The notes under the pieces were generated by a model, which was not told the origin of the DNA, searched no databases, and saw only the letters and a list, made by a program, of their open reading frames with translations. The position numbers and the translations under genes are program-made. Shown piece by piece: positions 15,551 through 22,595 of a stretch of 27,735 nucleotides of DNA. Position 1 is the first letter of the stretch; the number at the start of each line of letters is the position of its first letter. The stretch is from assembly GCA_002390825.1 (NCBI GenBank), contig DGQR01000013.1, positions 1 to 27,735 of the forward strand. Direction: 5' to 3'. Source of the stretch: Rhodoferax sp. UBA4409. GTDB taxonomy: Bacteria; Pseudomonadota; Gammaproteobacteria; Burkholderiales; Burkholderiaceae_C.

Positions 15551-15571
15551 GGCAATTTGGTTACTGGATAG

Positions 15572-15901
15572 TTACGTTTTGACAACGTTTTCAAGATTTT
15601 GCCATGGCCACGACAAGATTTCAGCCATTCTTTGAACGACCCATGCAGATTGCGCTGCATTGAGCACGCAAGGTTCGGTGCGCAGGCCCAGGTAGCAGCG
15701 CTCGATCACGTCCTGCTCGGTAACACCGAGCTTGAATTGCATGTCTGCCGCAGTCGGGGCCAGCATTTGTGCCATGTCTTCGCAGAGCTCGTACTCGGTC
15801 AACACCTGGGACAAGGGGGCAGACGGTTTGGTGCGGCCCGGCACCACGTACAGCTGCAGAAATGAGGGGGGAATTTCAATGGAGGGGGTGTACTCGTTCA
15901 T
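15572..15901 (-). CDS. Conserved hypothetical protein, 109 residues
   Basis: This small soluble protein starts MNEYTPSIEIPPSFLQLYVVPG and ends in a helical region (SAWVVQRMAEILSWPW). I recognise the general pattern from betaproteobacterial genomes but know no function. A mid-region LCEDMAQML and EQDVIERCYLGL suggest helices. It lies 16 bases downstream of the tyrosine phosphatase stop on the same strand, so the two are probably co-transcribed. There are no membrane segments and no clear metal motif. Confidence 0.75.
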   Translation of the reverse strand: MNEYTPSIEIPPSFLQLYVVPGRTKPSAPLSQVLTEYELCEDMAQMLAPTAADMQFKLGVTEQDVIERCYLGLRTEPCVLNAAQSAWVVQRMAEILSWPWQNLENVVKT

Positions 15902-15917
15902 ACCCCATTGTCAGCGC

Positions 15918-16421
15918 CTATTTCGTGTGGGCTTGCTGACGGACGATGTGGGCCAGGAGGCCGTCGCAGGCGTCTTCCACCAGATCCAACACCTGCTCAA
16001 AACCCGCCTCACCGCCGTAATACGGATCAGGAACCACGCTCGCATCGTGGCGGGTACAGAACTCGGTCAGCCTGCGCACTTTGTGATGGTTGTATTCGGG
16101 GCACTCTGCCTCGACGAGCGCGAGGTTGTCCCAGTCCATCACCAAGATGAGATCGGCACTTGCGAAATCGCTAGCCTCCAGCTGCCTTGCCCGCAGGTCC
16201 GCAAACGCGTATCCGCGGCGGACTGCGTGTTGCAAGCTGCGGGGATCGGGCGCCGCACCGGGGTGATAGTTGTGGGTGCCTGCAGAATCGATCCGCAAGA
16301 CATCGGCACCCCAACCCTGTGCCAGCGCTTTGTGGCGCATGACACCATGGGCCGTAGGACTCCGGCAGATGTTGCCCATGCATACAAACAGCAAAGTCGT
16401 GAGCGCAGTGGACTTAGGCAT
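15918..16421 (-). CDS. Low-molecular-weight protein-tyrosine phosphatase
   Basis: This 167-residue enzyme has the active-site P-loop CMGNICRSP (CX5R) near the N-terminus (about 14-22) and the general acid Asp in VPDPYYGG (about 130). These define LMW-PTPs, which hydrolyse phosphotyrosine, often controlling exopolysaccharide tyrosine kinases. No Wzc-type kinase or polysaccharide genes are nearby, so its target is unknown. No Shine-Dalgarno precedes the ATG; palindrome copy R2 lies a few bases upstream. Confidence 0.93.
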   Translation of the reverse strand: MPKSTALTTLLFVCMGNICRSPTAHGVMRHKALAQGWGADVLRIDSAGTHNYHPGAAPDPRSLQHAVRRGYAFADLRARQLEASDFASADLILVMDWDNLALVEAECPEYNHHKVRRLTEFCTRHDASVVPDPYYGGEAGFEQVLDLVEDACDGLLAHIVRQQAHTK

Positions 16422-16429
16422 GAAATTGA

Positions 16430-16493
16430 CTGCTAGCGCTCACAAATATTTCGCAAGTAGCTATGATTTTTATAGCGCTACTGCAAGCGCGGC
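16430..16493. repeat. Dispersed palindrome, copy R2 (extended form)
   Basis: The core GCTAT-GATTTTT-ATAGC at 16460-16476 has outer arms AGTAGC and GCTACT, and flanking words GCTAGCGC and GCAAGCGC resemble further half-sites. It fills the gap between the tyrosine phosphatase and the helicase and contains the helicase stop codon at 16478-16480. It is the longest copy here and probably closest to the full repeat. Confidence 0.65.
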
Positions 16494-17722
16494 AGCAGGC
16501 CGGCTGCGCGCAATTTGTCTTTTTTACTGGGCCGGTGGCCCTTGATTCCGCCCGCTGCGCGATCAGCGCTGATGGCTGGCAACGCCTGCGCAGGCTCAAA
16601 GCCCGGCACCTCTTCTTGCGGCACGGTGAGGGCATTGCGCTTTTCGATCAAGGCGAAATGTGCGGCGGTTTCTGCACTCACAAAGCTGACCGCGGTACCG
16701 GTTTTGCCCGCACGCGCAGTGCGGCCGATTCGATGCACATAGTCTGCTGCGGCACGTGGTAGGTCGTAATTCACCACAACCGGCAGCCCGGCAATATCCA
16801 CACCACGGGCAGCGACATCGGTGGCCACCACCACTTGCACCACACTGGCTTTGAAATCAAACAGCACCTGACTGCGCTTGCCCTGGCTCAACTGGGCGTG
16901 AAACGGCTCCGCCTGCAATCCAGCGCGGCGCAACTTGTCCGCCACCATTTCTGCGGCATATTTGGTCGCCACAAATACCAGCGCACGCGGCCAGGCTTCG
17001 GCCGTAACCAAGTGCCGCAAGAGCTGCGTGCGACGATTGGCATCCACTCGGATGGCCCGCTGCAAGATATCGGGCGGCGCTTGCTCTTCGGTGTTGAGTG
17101 TGATGCTCTCGGGATCCCGTAAGCGCGCCTCGGCAAGGCTGCGCACTGCAGGGCCGAAGGTGGCAGAAAACAGCAGGCTTTGGTGCCGCTCAGGGAGTAG
17201 CGCGTCAATCCGGTCCAACTCCTCTGCAAAACCCAAGTCGAGCATGCGGTCGGCCTCATCCAGAACCAGGCAGCGAATCTGGTCCAGGCGCACAGCATTG
17301 CGCTCAACCAGATCCAGCAAGCGGCCGGTGGTGGCAATCACGATATCAGTGCCACCCCGCAAGGCCATCATTTGCGGGTTGATCGACACACCACCGAATA
17401 CGACCGAGACCTTGACGCCAAGGCCGGCATCGCGCGCCAGGCCGGACAGGACGCCGCCCACCTGAACGGCGAGCTCCCGCGTGGGCACCAACACCAAGGT
17501 TTGGGGGTTACGCGCAGCGGACGACGACTCCACTACCCAGCGCTGCAGCACTGCCAGCGCAAAGGCGGCTGTTTTGCCAGAGCCCGTCTGCGCGCAGACC
17601 AGCACATCACGGCCCGCAAGTGCGGCAGGAAGGGAGGCTGCTTGCACCGGCGTGGGCGCAGCAAACTGCCGCTCGATAGCAGAGGCCAGTGGGGCGCTAA
17701 GGCCTAAATTTGAAAATGACAT
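16478..17722 (-). CDS. DEAD-box RNA helicase, RhlE-like
   Basis: This 414-residue ATP-dependent RNA helicase has all core motifs in order: Q motif FAAPTPVQ, motif I AQTGSGKT, Ia PTRELAVQ, GG, Ib TTGRL, motif II DEAD, III SAT, IV FVATKYAAE, V ATDVAARGVDI and VI HRIGRTARAG. The C-terminal tail is short and basic, which fits RhlE-like helicases in ribosome assembly or RNA decay. The last residues and the stop lie at the edge of palindrome copy R2. Only a weak ribosome site precedes the ATG. Confidence 0.94.
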   Translation of the reverse strand: MSFSNLGLSAPLASAIERQFAAPTPVQAASLPAALAGRDVLVCAQTGSGKTAAFALAVLQRWVVESSSAARNPQTLVLVPTRELAVQVGGVLSGLARDAGLGVKVSVVFGGVSINPQMMALRGGTDIVIATTGRLLDLVERNAVRLDQIRCLVLDEADRMLDLGFAEELDRIDALLPERHQSLLFSATFGPAVRSLAEARLRDPESITLNTEEQAPPDILQRAIRVDANRRTQLLRHLVTAEAWPRALVFVATKYAAEMVADKLRRAGLQAEPFHAQLSQGKRSQVLFDFKASVVQVVVATDVAARGVDIAGLPVVVNYDLPRAAADYVHRIGRTARAGKTGTAVSFVSAETAAHFALIEKRNALTVPQEEVPGFEPAQALPAISADRAAGGIKGHRPSKKDKLRAAGLLPRLQ

Positions 17723-17770
17723 GTCGGGTTACTCAGTGGCAGCCACGGCGGCACGAGCCCCCGTGAGCGT

Positions 17771-18406
17771 TCAGGCCGCAGGGCCGCGTTTGGGCTGTGC
17801 AGGCGCTTGGATAAATTGGCCCGCGCGGTTCAAGCGGGTTGCGAGCGCGTCGAGGTAACCCAACAAGCGCTCTGCCTGCAGGGGTTTTTGGTACAGCGTC
17901 ACCCAGTTAGGCAAGCGGCCGTCTTCTTCGACTTCCTTGCGGGTCAGCGCGGTGAGCACAATGACCTCGATCGGTTGGTAGGCGCTCTCTTGCGCCATGG
18001 CGTTGATCAGGTGGTAGCCATCAAAAGGCGTCATCATCAAATCGGTGACGACCAAGTCAGGGCGTTGACGCTCCAACTGAATTAGCGCTTGCGATGCATC
18101 ATTGGCAACCGTCAGAGCCACATCGTGGCCGCCACGCGCCAACAGGGCTTGAAAGTAAGCCACTTGGATAGGATCATCCTCGGCGAGCAACACACGCAGG
18201 GGGCGCGCACCGGTCTCTGTGGGAGCGGCGGTACCGCGCGACTGCACCAGCTTGTCGATGGCGCTGCGAAAGATGCGGCGATGTCCCCCGGGAGTGACCC
18301 ATGCTTCCAACTCGCCGCTGATGACCATTTTCTGCACCGATGTGGTGGACAGCCCGAGGATACGGGCTGCTTGTTGTGTCGTCAGAACGTCGCTGCTGTT
18401 AGTCAT
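17771..18406 (-). CDS. Response regulator with N-terminal MerR/excisionase-type HTH and C-terminal receiver domain
   Basis: This 211-residue protein begins with an excisionase-like winged helix (about 8-52: LTTQQAARILGLSTTSVQKM, GELEAWVTPGGHRRI). A short linker leads to a receiver domain (about 70-190) with the acidic pair in LLAEDDP, the phosphoacceptor Asp in VVTDLMM, the Thr in VLTALT and the Lys in YQKPL. Placing the DNA-binding domain before the receiver is the reverse of most response regulators. No histidine kinase is adjacent, so the partner is unknown. The neighbouring helicase is on the same strand 48 bases downstream but is probably separate. Confidence 0.85.
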   Translation of the reverse strand: MTNSSDVLTTQQAARILGLSTTSVQKMVISGELEAWVTPGGHRRIFRSAIDKLVQSRGTAAPTETGARPLRVLLAEDDPIQVAYFQALLARGGHDVALTVANDASQALIQLERQRPDLVVTDLMMTPFDGYHLINAMAQESAYQPIEVIVLTALTRKEVEEDGRLPNWVTLYQKPLQAERLLGYLDALATRLNRAGQFIQAPAQPKRGPAA

Positions 18407-18540
18407 GGCAAAGGGATTAAAAGGCTCTGGGAACCGCGACCGAATTTAAATCTTTCAGTTTTGGGGCTTCCATTGCATTTTATTCGACGCACGCCACTTT
18501 AGCGCAGCCGCACATCCGCAAAACGTCGTTAATTTACCAA

Positions 18541-18567
18541 TTTATTAACAGTTTATTTGTTAATAAA
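18541..18567. repeat. AT-rich perfect inverted repeat
   Basis: TTTATTAACA at 18541-18550 and TGTTAATAAA at 18558-18567 are perfect complements around a 7-base centre. It lies just downstream of the stop of the possible small gene. It is too A+T rich for a typical terminator stem and may instead be a protein-binding site or a weak 3' structure. Confidence 0.5.
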
Positions 18568-18579
18568 CACAGCAACACC

Positions 18580-18798
18580 CTATCGAGAAATATTCGTATT
18601 TCGACCGTGCTTTTCTGACTCGGCAGCAAGTACTGCGGATTCAAGTGGTACTTTGTTGAAAGGAATTTGCACCCCATCGCTGGCGCCCTCCGCCTTTCCA
18701 GAGGCAGCCACGCCTTCACTTCGCAGATAAGGCACCACGTTTGGATTTAACCAAAAACTGAAAGGCAATACTTCCACTGTTTCAGAAGATTTTTGCAT
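18580..18798 (-). CDS. Possible small protein, 72 residues, no known family
   Basis: The frame encodes a protein of natural composition with no Arg/Cys excess (start MQKSSETVEVLPFSFWLN, end SEKHGRNTNISR) and uses more A/T-ending codons than neighbours. I recognise no domain, signal peptide or membrane segment. No Shine-Dalgarno precedes the ATG. However, an extended -10 box about 33 bases upstream and a palindrome over the predicted transcript start look like a real, regulated promoter. It could also be the remnant of an acquired gene. Expression is unproven. Confidence 0.4.
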   Translation of the reverse strand: MQKSSETVEVLPFSFWLNPNVVPYLRSEGVAASGKAEGASDGVQIPFNKVPLESAVLAAESEKHGRNTNISR

Positions 18799-18807
18799 GG
18801 CTATAAA

Positions 18808-18831
18808 TTTATTTAAATCAATTTAAATAAA
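18808..18831. promoter_or_regulatory. 24-base AT palindrome, operator-like
   Basis: TTTATTTAAAT at 18808-18818 and ATTTAAATAAA at 18821-18831 are perfect complements separated by CA. On the minus strand it begins at the last base of the -10 box, so it covers the expected transcript start of the possible small gene, the classical place for a repressor to act. Confidence 0.5.
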
Positions 18832-18839
18832 ATATAACA
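18831..18839 (-). promoter_or_regulatory. Extended -10 promoter of the possible small gene
   Basis: The minus strand reads TGTTATATT, i.e. TGn followed by TATATT, an extended -10 element that can work without a good -35 box. It would start a transcript about 26 bases before the ATG at 18798. Confidence 0.4.
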
Positions 18840-18912
18840 TTTTCAGAAACTCGCCGAAAGAAAATGTAGTTGCACTCTTCAGGGCTACTTCTCAGTTGAC
18901 GGATTCAAACTG

Positions 18913-19728
18913 TCATAACAAGGCCCGCAGCTCCTGAGCGGCATCTTGCAATACGGGCAACAAAGCAAGTCTGAATTCCTCGGGCTGCCACCGGTGTGGA
19001 GCGGCAACGACATTCAACGCACCGACGACTTTGCCCTCCGGGTTCCGCAAAGGAACCGCCAAAGCCTGCACACCGAGTTCGTGCTCCTGAAAGGCCACGC
19101 TGTAGTCTGCCTTGCGCGCCGCCTCAACCTGTGCCTTAAGCACCGCGGGGTCTGTCACGGTGTGCGACGTCAAACGCCGCAAAGGGTGGGCGGACAACCA
19201 CTGGGCCAGAGCCGCATCAGACAGCCCGGCCAAAAGCACCCGCCCGGTCGAGGTAGCGTGCGCAGGCAGTCTCGCGCCCAGGTGCAAGCCATACGCGAGC
19301 ACCTGGGTCTTGCCTGCGGGTGAGCTGCGCCAATCGTTCCCACTGCGGGCCACGATCACCACCTCGCTGCCATCCAACACCACCGCAGAAAACGACTCTT
19401 GGGTATGTGCCGCCAGGCGGTTAAGCGCGGGCTGCACCACCCGGGGAAACCGCGCCGAGGACAGGTAGGTGCCGGAGAAGCGCAAAACCTTGCTGGACAA
19501 CCAAAAGTAGCTACCGTCTGTCTCCAGGTAACCCAGTGCGGTCAGCGTCAGCAAATGCCTGCGCGCGGCTGCCCGGGTGATCCCTGCCCTTTGAGCGGCC
19601 AGGGTGGCGTTCAAACGCTGCCGCTCTGTATCAAAGCTCTCCAGCACCGCCATGCCTTTGGCCATACCGGCAATCAGGTCCGCTTTGGCAACCACAAATG
19701 GGGCATCTGCATCTGGTGCATCAGACAT
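18913..19728 (-). CDS. pobR: IclR family regulator, PobR/PcaU-like
   Basis: This protein of about 271 residues has an N-terminal winged helix (about 18-80: GMAKGMAVLESFDTERQRLN, AARRHLLTLTALGYLETDG) and a C-terminal IclR effector domain (SFSAVVLDGSEVVIVARS, LPAHATSTGRVLLAGLSDAALAQWL, GALNVVAAPHRW). It is divergent from pobA, so 4-hydroxybenzoate-responsive activation is the likely role (established for PobR in Acinetobacter; inferred here). ATG at 19728 is favoured over the GTG at 19731 because AGGAG is then 7 bases away. Confidence 0.88.
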   Translation of the reverse strand: MSDAPDADAPFVVAKADLIAGMAKGMAVLESFDTERQRLNATLAAQRAGITRAAARRHLLTLTALGYLETDGSYFWLSSKVLRFSGTYLSSARFPRVVQPALNRLAAHTQESFSAVVLDGSEVVIVARSGNDWRSSPAGKTQVLAYGLHLGARLPAHATSTGRVLLAGLSDAALAQWLSAHPLRRLTSHTVTDPAVLKAQVEAARKADYSVAFQEHELGVQALAVPLRNPEGKVVGALNVVAAPHRWQPEEFRLALLPVLQDAAQELRALL

Positions 19729-19755
19729 CACTCAACTCCTGTTTCTGCGCGATAT

Positions 19756-19797
19756 TCGCACATCGATTCTATTGATCGCACAAAAGCCCGTCGCACC
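19756..19797. promoter_or_regulatory. Candidate PobR binding region with three TCGCAC repeats
   Basis: TCGCACA occurs at 19756-19762 and 19776-19782, and TCGCACC at 19791-19797, all in the same orientation in the pobR/pobA gap. PcaU/PobR-type IclR regulators bind repeated elements, so these are the best operator candidates. The 20-base spacing of the first two puts them on nearly the same helix face. Confidence 0.45.
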
Positions 19798-19852
19798 AGA
19801 CCCCCAAATACCGCCGCCCCGATAACCTTTCGCTCCATCAAAAGGAGCAGAC

Positions 19853-21025
19853 ATGCGGACACAAGTGGCAATCATTGGCGCAGGCCCATCGGGTTTGTTA
19901 TTGGGGCAACTCCTGCACAAAGCAGGCATCGACACCGTCATCATTGAGCGGCAGAGCGCTGACTATGTGCGCTCGCGCATTCGAGCCGGTGTGTTGGAAC
20001 AGGTCACCACAGATCTGCTGGACGAGGCCGGAGTGGGCGCGCGCATGCACCAGGAAGGATTGCCGCACACGGGTTTCGATTTGCTGTTCGGCGGTGAACG
20101 CCATCGGATCGACCTTCGGGCTTTGACGGGCGGGCAGCAGGTGATGGTGTATGGCCAAACCGAGGTCACCCGGGATTTGATGGCCGCTCGTGCTGCCGCG
20201 GGACTCAAGACAGTCTACGAAGCCAAAGAGGTCTCGATTCACGACTACGACACGACACACCCCCAGGTGCGCTACCAAGAAGACGGTCAATGGCAAACAC
20301 TGGACTGCGACTTCATCGCCGGATGCGATGGCTTTCATGGCGTTTGCCGTGCGAGCCTTCCGCCAGGTGCGGTTACCGAATACGAAAAGGTGTACCCCTT
20401 CGGCTGGTTGGGCCTGCTGGCTGACACTCCGCCGGTCCACCATGAACTGATTTACGCCAACAGCGAACGGGGGTTTGCCTTGTGCTCTCAGCGCAGCATG
20501 ACCCGGAGCCGTTACTACCTGCAGGTGCCCTTGACGGACAAGGTCGAGAATTGGTCAGATGACGCGTTCTGGAATGAGTTGCGCCTGCGGCTCGACCCGC
20601 ACGCGGCCGAGACACTGATCACCGGCCCCTCGCTGGAGAAGAGCATTGCTCCATTGCGCAGCTTTGTGGCGGAGCCTATGCGGTTCGGCCGACTTTTCCT
20701 TGCCGGGGATGCGGCGCACATCGTCCCCCCTACCGGCGCGAAGGGCCTGAACCTCGCCGCCACAGACGTCAAGTACCTGTCCACGGCGCTGATTGAGTAC
20801 TTTACCGAGCGATCCTCAGCAGGCATAGACCACTACTCGCAACGCTGCTTGGCCAGAATCTGGAAGGGCGAGCGTTTCTCCTGGTGGTTCACCAGCTTGA
20901 TGCACCGATTTTCTGCCGATGGGGCCATCGGGCAGAAGCTGCAAAACGCAGAGTTGGAGTATCTGGTGCAGTCCCAAGCCGCCTCTACAGCGCTTGCAGA
21001 AAACTATGTGGGGTTGCCCTTGTAG
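19853..21025 (+). CDS. pobA: 4-hydroxybenzoate 3-monooxygenase
   Basis: This 390-residue FAD aromatic hydroxylase converts 4-hydroxybenzoate to protocatechuate using NADPH and O2. Landmarks are the N-terminal dinucleotide fold VAIIGAGPSGLLLG, the substrate-side region RIRAGVLEQVT, the DG motif AGCDGFHGVCR, the second FAD motif LFLAGDAAHIVPPTGAKGLN and the family-typical C-terminal YVGLPL. Length is right for PobA. A GGAG lies about 7 bases before the ATG. Protocatechuate ring-cleavage genes are not in the window. Confidence 0.96.
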   Translation: MRTQVAIIGAGPSGLLLGQLLHKAGIDTVIIERQSADYVRSRIRAGVLEQVTTDLLDEAGVGARMHQEGLPHTGFDLLFGGERHRIDLRALTGGQQVMVYGQTEVTRDLMAARAAAGLKTVYEAKEVSIHDYDTTHPQVRYQEDGQWQTLDCDFIAGCDGFHGVCRASLPPGAVTEYEKVYPFGWLGLLADTPPVHHELIYANSERGFALCSQRSMTRSRYYLQVPLTDKVENWSDDAFWNELRLRLDPHAAETLITGPSLEKSIAPLRSFVAEPMRFGRLFLAGDAAHIVPPTGAKGLNLAATDVKYLSTALIEYFTERSSAGIDHYSQRCLARIWKGERFSWWFTSLMHRFSADGAIGQKLQNAELEYLVQSQAASTALAENYVGLPL

Positions 21026-21059
21026 CCTTACAGCACTGCAGGTTGCCCCCGTACCTGAC

Positions 21060-21088
21060 TTGTCAGTGCAAAGGGTCTACGTTAGCCT
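21060..21088 (+). promoter_or_regulatory. Candidate sigma70 promoter of the EAL-HDOD gene
   Basis: TTGTCA at 21060-21065 and TAGCCT at 21083-21088 are 17 bases apart and about 30 bases before the ATG. A CTGAC-TT-GTCAG palindrome overlaps the -35 box. Both boxes match consensus only in part. Confidence 0.35.
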
Positions 21089-21117
21089 AGTGTGGTCACG
21101 CATCGACCCCACATAGC

Positions 21118-22356
21118 ATGAACGAGCCACCTACCCCGCTGCCGGAGCTGTTAGACAAAATGTCGATCGCCCGGCAGCCCATCGTCAGCCCTGAGCGATC
21201 GGTACTGGCATACCAACTGTTCAACCGTTCGACCCGCGCGAACGAACACTCAGAGGCCAGCGATCTGGCGCTGGCCCTGCACGCAGTCGCCCAAAGCGGT
21301 GCACCATTTTCAACACAAAAGCACGACATCTTCATCCACTCGGTCCACAAGGGGCTGACCGGCCAGCAGTGGGATTTTTTACCCCCCACCCGCACGGTGG
21401 TGGAGGTCAGCCCTGCACCGCACCACAGCGCTGACTTTGTGCAGGCGCTGGTGCCGGCCCTCCAAGCGCTCAAGGCGCGCGGCTTTCGCTTGGCCTTCAA
21501 ACATAGTGTGGTGGCACCCGTGTACAAGCCATGGCAAGGCTTGGCGGACTTCGTGAAACTCGATGTCGGACGCATCGAGCCGGCGCAATACAAGTCGCTA
21601 GTGCACGCAACCAGAGTGAGAACCAACGCCGTAGTGATTGCCGAGAAGATAGAGCAGCAAACGCAGTTTGAAAGCATGCTGGCTTTGGGTGTGACTGAAT
21701 TCCAAGGCTATTGGCTCTCCGTGCCCGAGACCACCCAATCCAAAGTGCTGACCCCCGCGCAGGCCAGCGCGATACACCTCTTTCAATTGCTCAGATCCGG
21801 CGCAGAGCTGGACGAGGTAGAAACTGCCCTCAAAAAGGATGCAGGTCTGGGCGTGAGCCTGCTGCGGATCATCAACGCAGCCAGTACCGGGTTGCCTCGA
21901 AAAGTCACGTCTTTGCGGCAGGCCGTGATGTTGATCGGCTACGAGCGGCTTGTTCGCTGGTCAGCCCTCGTGCTCACCAACACCAGCGCACATGCCAGCA
22001 TTCCGGGTACTGCGGCTGTCGTTCGTGGCCGCATGATGGAGCTGCTCGCGCTCCAACAAAGTGGCGTAGAAACCGCTGATTCCGCTTTTTTGGTAGGGCT
22101 GCTGTCACAGCTCGACACGCTACTGGGTAGACCGATGCCGGAGCTGCTGGCGCAATTGGCATTGGATGAAAGCGTGGCAGAAACCCTGCTGACAGGTCAA
22201 GGCGCTTTTGGGGATCTGCTGGCCTTAGTCTGCGCGTGTGAGTCAGACGAGGAGACGGAATTCAGTCACGCGTTTGCAAGACTTCCATTCACCCTGAAGC
22301 AAGTCAACATCGCGCACATGGAGGCGTTGGTGTGGGCAGATAGCCTTGCCGCCTGA
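21118..22356 (+). CDS. Degenerate EAL domain plus HDOD domain signalling protein
   Basis: This 412-residue YuxH-type protein has an N-terminal EAL-like domain (about 15-200) in which the catalytic signature is lost: YQLFNRS stands where E(A/V)LxR is expected and AEKIEQ where the AEGVE-type glutamate motif lies, although KLDVGRI is kept. A C-terminal HDOD domain (about 210-400: DAGLGVSLLRIINAASTGLPRKVTSLRQAVMLIGYERLVRW) follows. It is probably unable to cleave cyclic di-GMP and acts instead as a binding or scaffolding protein. No neighbouring GGDEF or chemotaxis genes hint at a pathway. Confidence 0.88.
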   Translation: MNEPPTPLPELLDKMSIARQPIVSPERSVLAYQLFNRSTRANEHSEASDLALALHAVAQSGAPFSTQKHDIFIHSVHKGLTGQQWDFLPPTRTVVEVSPAPHHSADFVQALVPALQALKARGFRLAFKHSVVAPVYKPWQGLADFVKLDVGRIEPAQYKSLVHATRVRTNAVVIAEKIEQQTQFESMLALGVTEFQGYWLSVPETTQSKVLTPAQASAIHLFQLLRSGAELDEVETALKKDAGLGVSLLRIINAASTGLPRKVTSLRQAVMLIGYERLVRWSALVLTNTSAHASIPGTAAVVRGRMMELLALQQSGVETADSAFLVGLLSQLDTLLGRPMPELLAQLALDESVAETLLTGQGAFGDLLALVCACESDEETEFSHAFARLPFTLKQVNIAHMEALVWADSLAA

Positions 22357-22363
22357 CTGAGGT

Positions 22364-22422
22364 GCCACCGTCCGTGGCGGCGCTTCGTAGAGCGCGGCGT
22401 TCAAAAACAGCGTGTTTTTGAA
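22364..22422. terminator. Three consecutive hairpins after the EAL-HDOD gene
   Basis: Stems are GCCAC/GTGGC (22364-22378), GCGCT/AGCGC (22380-22395) and TTCAAAAACA/TGTTTTTGAA (22400-22422, loop GCG). The last, with its T-rich arm, is the best candidate for stopping transcripts from either side, since the tRNA gene converges from the right. None has a clean external T-run. Confidence 0.45.
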
Positions 22423-22431
22423 TCGTAAATA

Positions 22432-22507
22432 TGGTGCGGCTGGCGGGGATCGAACCCACGACCCTTGGCTTCGGAGGCCAATACTCTATCCACTGAGCTA
22501 CAGCCGC
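22432..22507 (-). tRNA. tRNA-Arg (anticodon CCG)
   Basis: The minus strand folds as a 76-base tRNA with acceptor stem GCGGCTG pairing with CAGCCGC and the encoded CCA end. The D arm contains GCTCAGTGGATAGAG, the anticodon arm is TTGGC-CTCCGAA-GCCAA with anticodon CCG, and the T arm contains GTTCGATCC. It reads the CGG arginine codon. A TACAAT box about 13 bases upstream (plus strand 22520-22525) may be its -10 element. Confidence 0.97.
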
Positions 22508-22548
22508 AAGAGTGCATGGATTGTAGGTGGTTTCAGAAGGCCGACCGC

Positions 22549-22554
22549 TATAAT
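22549..22554 (+). promoter_or_regulatory. -10 box of the cytochrome gene
   Basis: TATAAT is a perfect consensus -10 box 42 bases before the cytochrome ATG. No convincing -35 box lies 16-18 bases upstream, so strength is uncertain. The tRNA promoter runs the other way from the same gap. Confidence 0.45.
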
Positions 22555-22595
22555 TGCCAGCAGTTTGAAAGCCCCCGATTAATTTGAGGACACCC

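Larger units (their letters stand above)
18407..18912. other. AT-rich intergenic stretch with possible small gene
   Basis: This 506-base gap is much richer in A+T than its surroundings. It contains a possible 72-residue gene (18580-18798, minus), two perfect AT palindromes and an extended -10 box, listed separately. The part next to the HTH-receiver gene holds an 18-codon open frame (18417-18473, minus, MEAPKLKDLNSVAVPRAF) without a ribosome site, which I regard as probably noise. No tRNA or other RNA fold was recognised. Confidence 0.6.

Noticed and set aside
18534..18719. 61-residue minus-strand frame overlapping the 72-residue candidate
   Set aside because: It is in another frame, has no promoter or ribosome site and runs through the downstream palindrome.
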